NCBI GenBank assembly: GCA_049608925.1
Contig: JBMYXZ010000078.1
Location: 1-6,573, forward strand
Direction of reading: 5' to 3'
Length of the DNA stretch: 6,573 nucleotides
Source of the DNA: JBMYXZ01 sp049608925
GTDB lineage: Bacteria > Pseudomonadota > Alphaproteobacteria > JAGOMX01
Part shown: one piece after another, positions 5,403 to 6,573 of the stretch
How positions within the stretch are numbered: the first letter of the stretch is position 1
Layout: every line of letters begins with the position of its first letter
Program-made: the position numbers and the translations under genes
The notes under the pieces: generated by a model
Told to the model about the DNA's origin: nothing
Seen by the model: the letters and a program-made list of their open reading frames with translations, nothing else
Databases searched by the model: none

Positions 5403-6573
5403 TCATCCTCGTTTTTGAATACTCTGAATCTGTTTCATTCGCGGATTGTCGCACCCAGCTGTATTGGGATTGCCTATATCCTCCCAAAATTGTTTATAAT
5501 TATCCCCCATATGTATTACATGTAATTTTGCCGGGGCGTAAGAATACCATTTTCTCCCCTGACTGGGTGGATAGAATACGTCATTATTAGTTACCTGCCA
5601 TTTCTTTCGCCCAGCAATATAACGAATATCTTTAAGTCCAAACACAATTTCAATGCTAGAATAAACTCTGTGACCATAACGTAAGGTATCATGAAAGAAC
5701 TTTTCGCTTTCATCATAAATCCGCTGTGTTGATTCACTTACAAGATCAAGCGTGGAAAGGTATTTTGTCAGCACCTTGGTATACAATGCACGGAAGTCAT
5801 TAGTTCCCCGCATCCGCGGATAATTATAAGTAATATTTCCCATGTTTCTTAGGCCAAGATATCTAACAGATCTCCAATATCTCCAGAGTTTTAGTATTTC
5901 TTCATATTCTTTATTACTGTAACCTCGACCTGCACCGTCCAAAATCAATCTTGTTAAACTTGTATTGTTACTTTTCAGGTAAGGTATCAAATCTGCTGAG
6001 GACCTGTAATACTGGCTGGACGTGCTGCGCATGCGAGACACATCTAAATCAGTAAGGTTCATCGTTTTATAAAACTGATTGTGCAATAGAGTGTTAACAT
6101 AATCACAAGTATTCCCGCTAATGTTTAGCTTTTTTAACGTGGGATGTAGCCCAACACTTTGAACGAATTTTTGACTTAAATTTCGAAGGCCTTGATTGGA
6201 AATATCGAGCACTTTTAAGGAGGTTAGCTTCATCAGATCGTCCTCTTCAGTATACGCCCAATAGACACTTAAATGCTCGATGCCGCTAAGATGGCTATAG
6301 TCATAACCGCGCGGAAATCCAGCATATTTTTTCAAGACTAATTTTTTTAGAGGACACGACTCTACAAGCTCAGGCAACTTTTTCAACTCTAATATGGATA
6401 GCTTGCCATTGCCCCTAACGCAGCGCAGCAACTGGAATTCTTCAAGATTACTCAAACATCTGGCTTTATCAATAACTGCATCAATCAATGGTTTATTCAA
6501 ATCTGTCAGGATTAACTTCTTAAGGGTTTCTTGATACAGATGGATTTTTCTTAGCAAAAAACGTACGCCTGCA
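5403..6573 (-). CDS. Leucine-rich-repeat protein, 3' part (start beyond right edge)
   Basis: The frame is open from the right edge to a TGA at 5403-5405, giving 389 complete codons. A TTG at 6555-6557 could be read as a start, but the frame continues upstream (A-G-V-R-F before it) with no stop, no ATG and no ribosome-binding site, so the gene almost certainly begins outside the window. Counting from the TTG codon, about ten LRR units are visible over residues 12-240, for example LKKLILTDLN, LEEFQLLRC, LKKLVLKKY, LKVLDISNQGL, LKKLNISGNTC, LTDLDVSRM, LTRLILDGAG and VRYLGLRNMG. Spacing is irregular (about 20-33). This L-x-x-L-x-L-x-x-N/C pattern forms a curved protein-binding scaffold. Residues about 250-384 are a non-LRR tail rich in Tyr, Trp and basic residues that I do not recognise. 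The stop overlaps an ATG (ATGA), and the exoprotein start is 5 bases past the stop, so the two genes form an operon. The partner and cellular location are unknown because the N-terminus is missing. It is not a CdiB/TpsB transporter. Confidence 0.8.
   Translation of the reverse strand, partial: AGVRFLLRKIHLYQETLKKLILTDLNKPLIDAVIDKARCLSNLEEFQLLRCVRGNGKLSILELKKLPELVESCPLKKLVLKKYAGFPRGYDYSHLSGIEHLSVYWAYTEEDDLMKLTSLKVLDISNQGLRNLSQKFVQSVGLHPTLKKLNISGNTCDYVNTLLHNQFYKTMNLTDLDVSRMRSTSSQYYRSSADLIPYLKSNNTSLTRLILDGAGRGYSNKEYEEILKLWRYWRSVRYLGLRNMGNITYNYPRMRGTNDFRALYTKVLTKYLSTLDLVSESTQRIYDESEKFFHDTLRYGHRVYSSIEIVFGLKDIRYIAGRKKWQVTNNDVFYPPSQGRKWYSYAPAKLHVIHMGDNYKQFWEDIGNPNTAGCDNPRMKQIQSIQKRG
5407..5410 (-). 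promoter_or_regulatory. Ribosome-binding site deciding the exoprotein start
   Basis: GAGG on the minus strand ends at 5407. It directly abuts the ATG at 5404-5406, too close to serve it, and lies 9 bases before the ATG at 5395-5397, a workable distance. It lies inside the last codons of the upstream LRR gene, so terminating ribosomes can re-engage here. Confidence 0.55.

Noticed and set aside
5398..5487. Exoprotein start at 5485-5487 or 5404-5406
   Set aside because: The upper ATG would add 30 polar residues before the signal peptide and overlap the LRR gene by 85 bases. The ATG at 5404-5406 has GAGG directly abutting it. It remains a possible alternative adding only three residues.
4079..5590. 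Plus-strand open frames at 4079-4333, 5054-5263 and 5378-5590
   Set aside because: They are antisense shadows of the exoprotein and LRR genes, with no family signature.
39..6573. The 8-base match CGCCTGCA at 39-46 and at the right edge (6566-6573) as a possible flanking repeat
   Set aside because: It is too short to mean anything in a window of this size, and one copy lies inside coding sequence of the transposase.
218..6573. CRISPR arrays, tRNA or rRNA genes
   Set aside because: No regularly spaced direct repeats, tRNA cloverleaf pattern or conserved rRNA sequence is visible on either strand.

Overview
The window looks like an accessory region of a Gram-negative bacterium. The DNA is moderately AT-rich by eye. 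It holds a very large exported beta-helix protein with CdiA/haemagglutinin-type C-terminal architecture, an IS3-type insertion sequence and a leucine-rich-repeat (LRR) protein. The combination of LRR protein, giant exoprotein, IS and decayed gene fits a host-associated proteobacterium, perhaps an intracellular or protist-associated alphaproteobacterium. That placement is inference, because no taxonomic marker gene is present.

Layout: every supported gene reads on the minus strand, so transcription runs from high to low coordinates. At the right edge is the 3' part of an LRR protein gene (5403 to beyond 6573), whose start lies outside the window. Its stop codon overlaps an ATG in an ATGA arrangement. 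The next gene, a 1636-residue secreted protein (487-5397), starts at or just after this point. It has a signal peptide, a long FHA-like beta-helix stalk, an FHA/CdiA-type repeat segment, a Gly/Ala-rich pre-toxin region ending in IENN (a variant of the VENN motif), and a 217-residue C-terminal domain I do not recognise.

Downstream of the large gene (218-486) there is no intact gene. About 150 bp of non-coding DNA includes a TTGACA promoter-like site. It is followed by what looks like an internally deleted remnant of an MgtC/SapB-family membrane protein gene, cut off at position 217 by the end of an IS3-family element. The first 51 codons of that element's OrfA run off the left edge.

The working model is an orphan CdiA-like polymorphic exoprotein. 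It is co-translated with an LRR protein instead of a CdiB transporter, and no immunity gene follows it where one would be expected. No CdiB/TpsB gene and no canonical TPS secretion domain (NPNL/NPNGI motifs) can be seen, so the export route is open.
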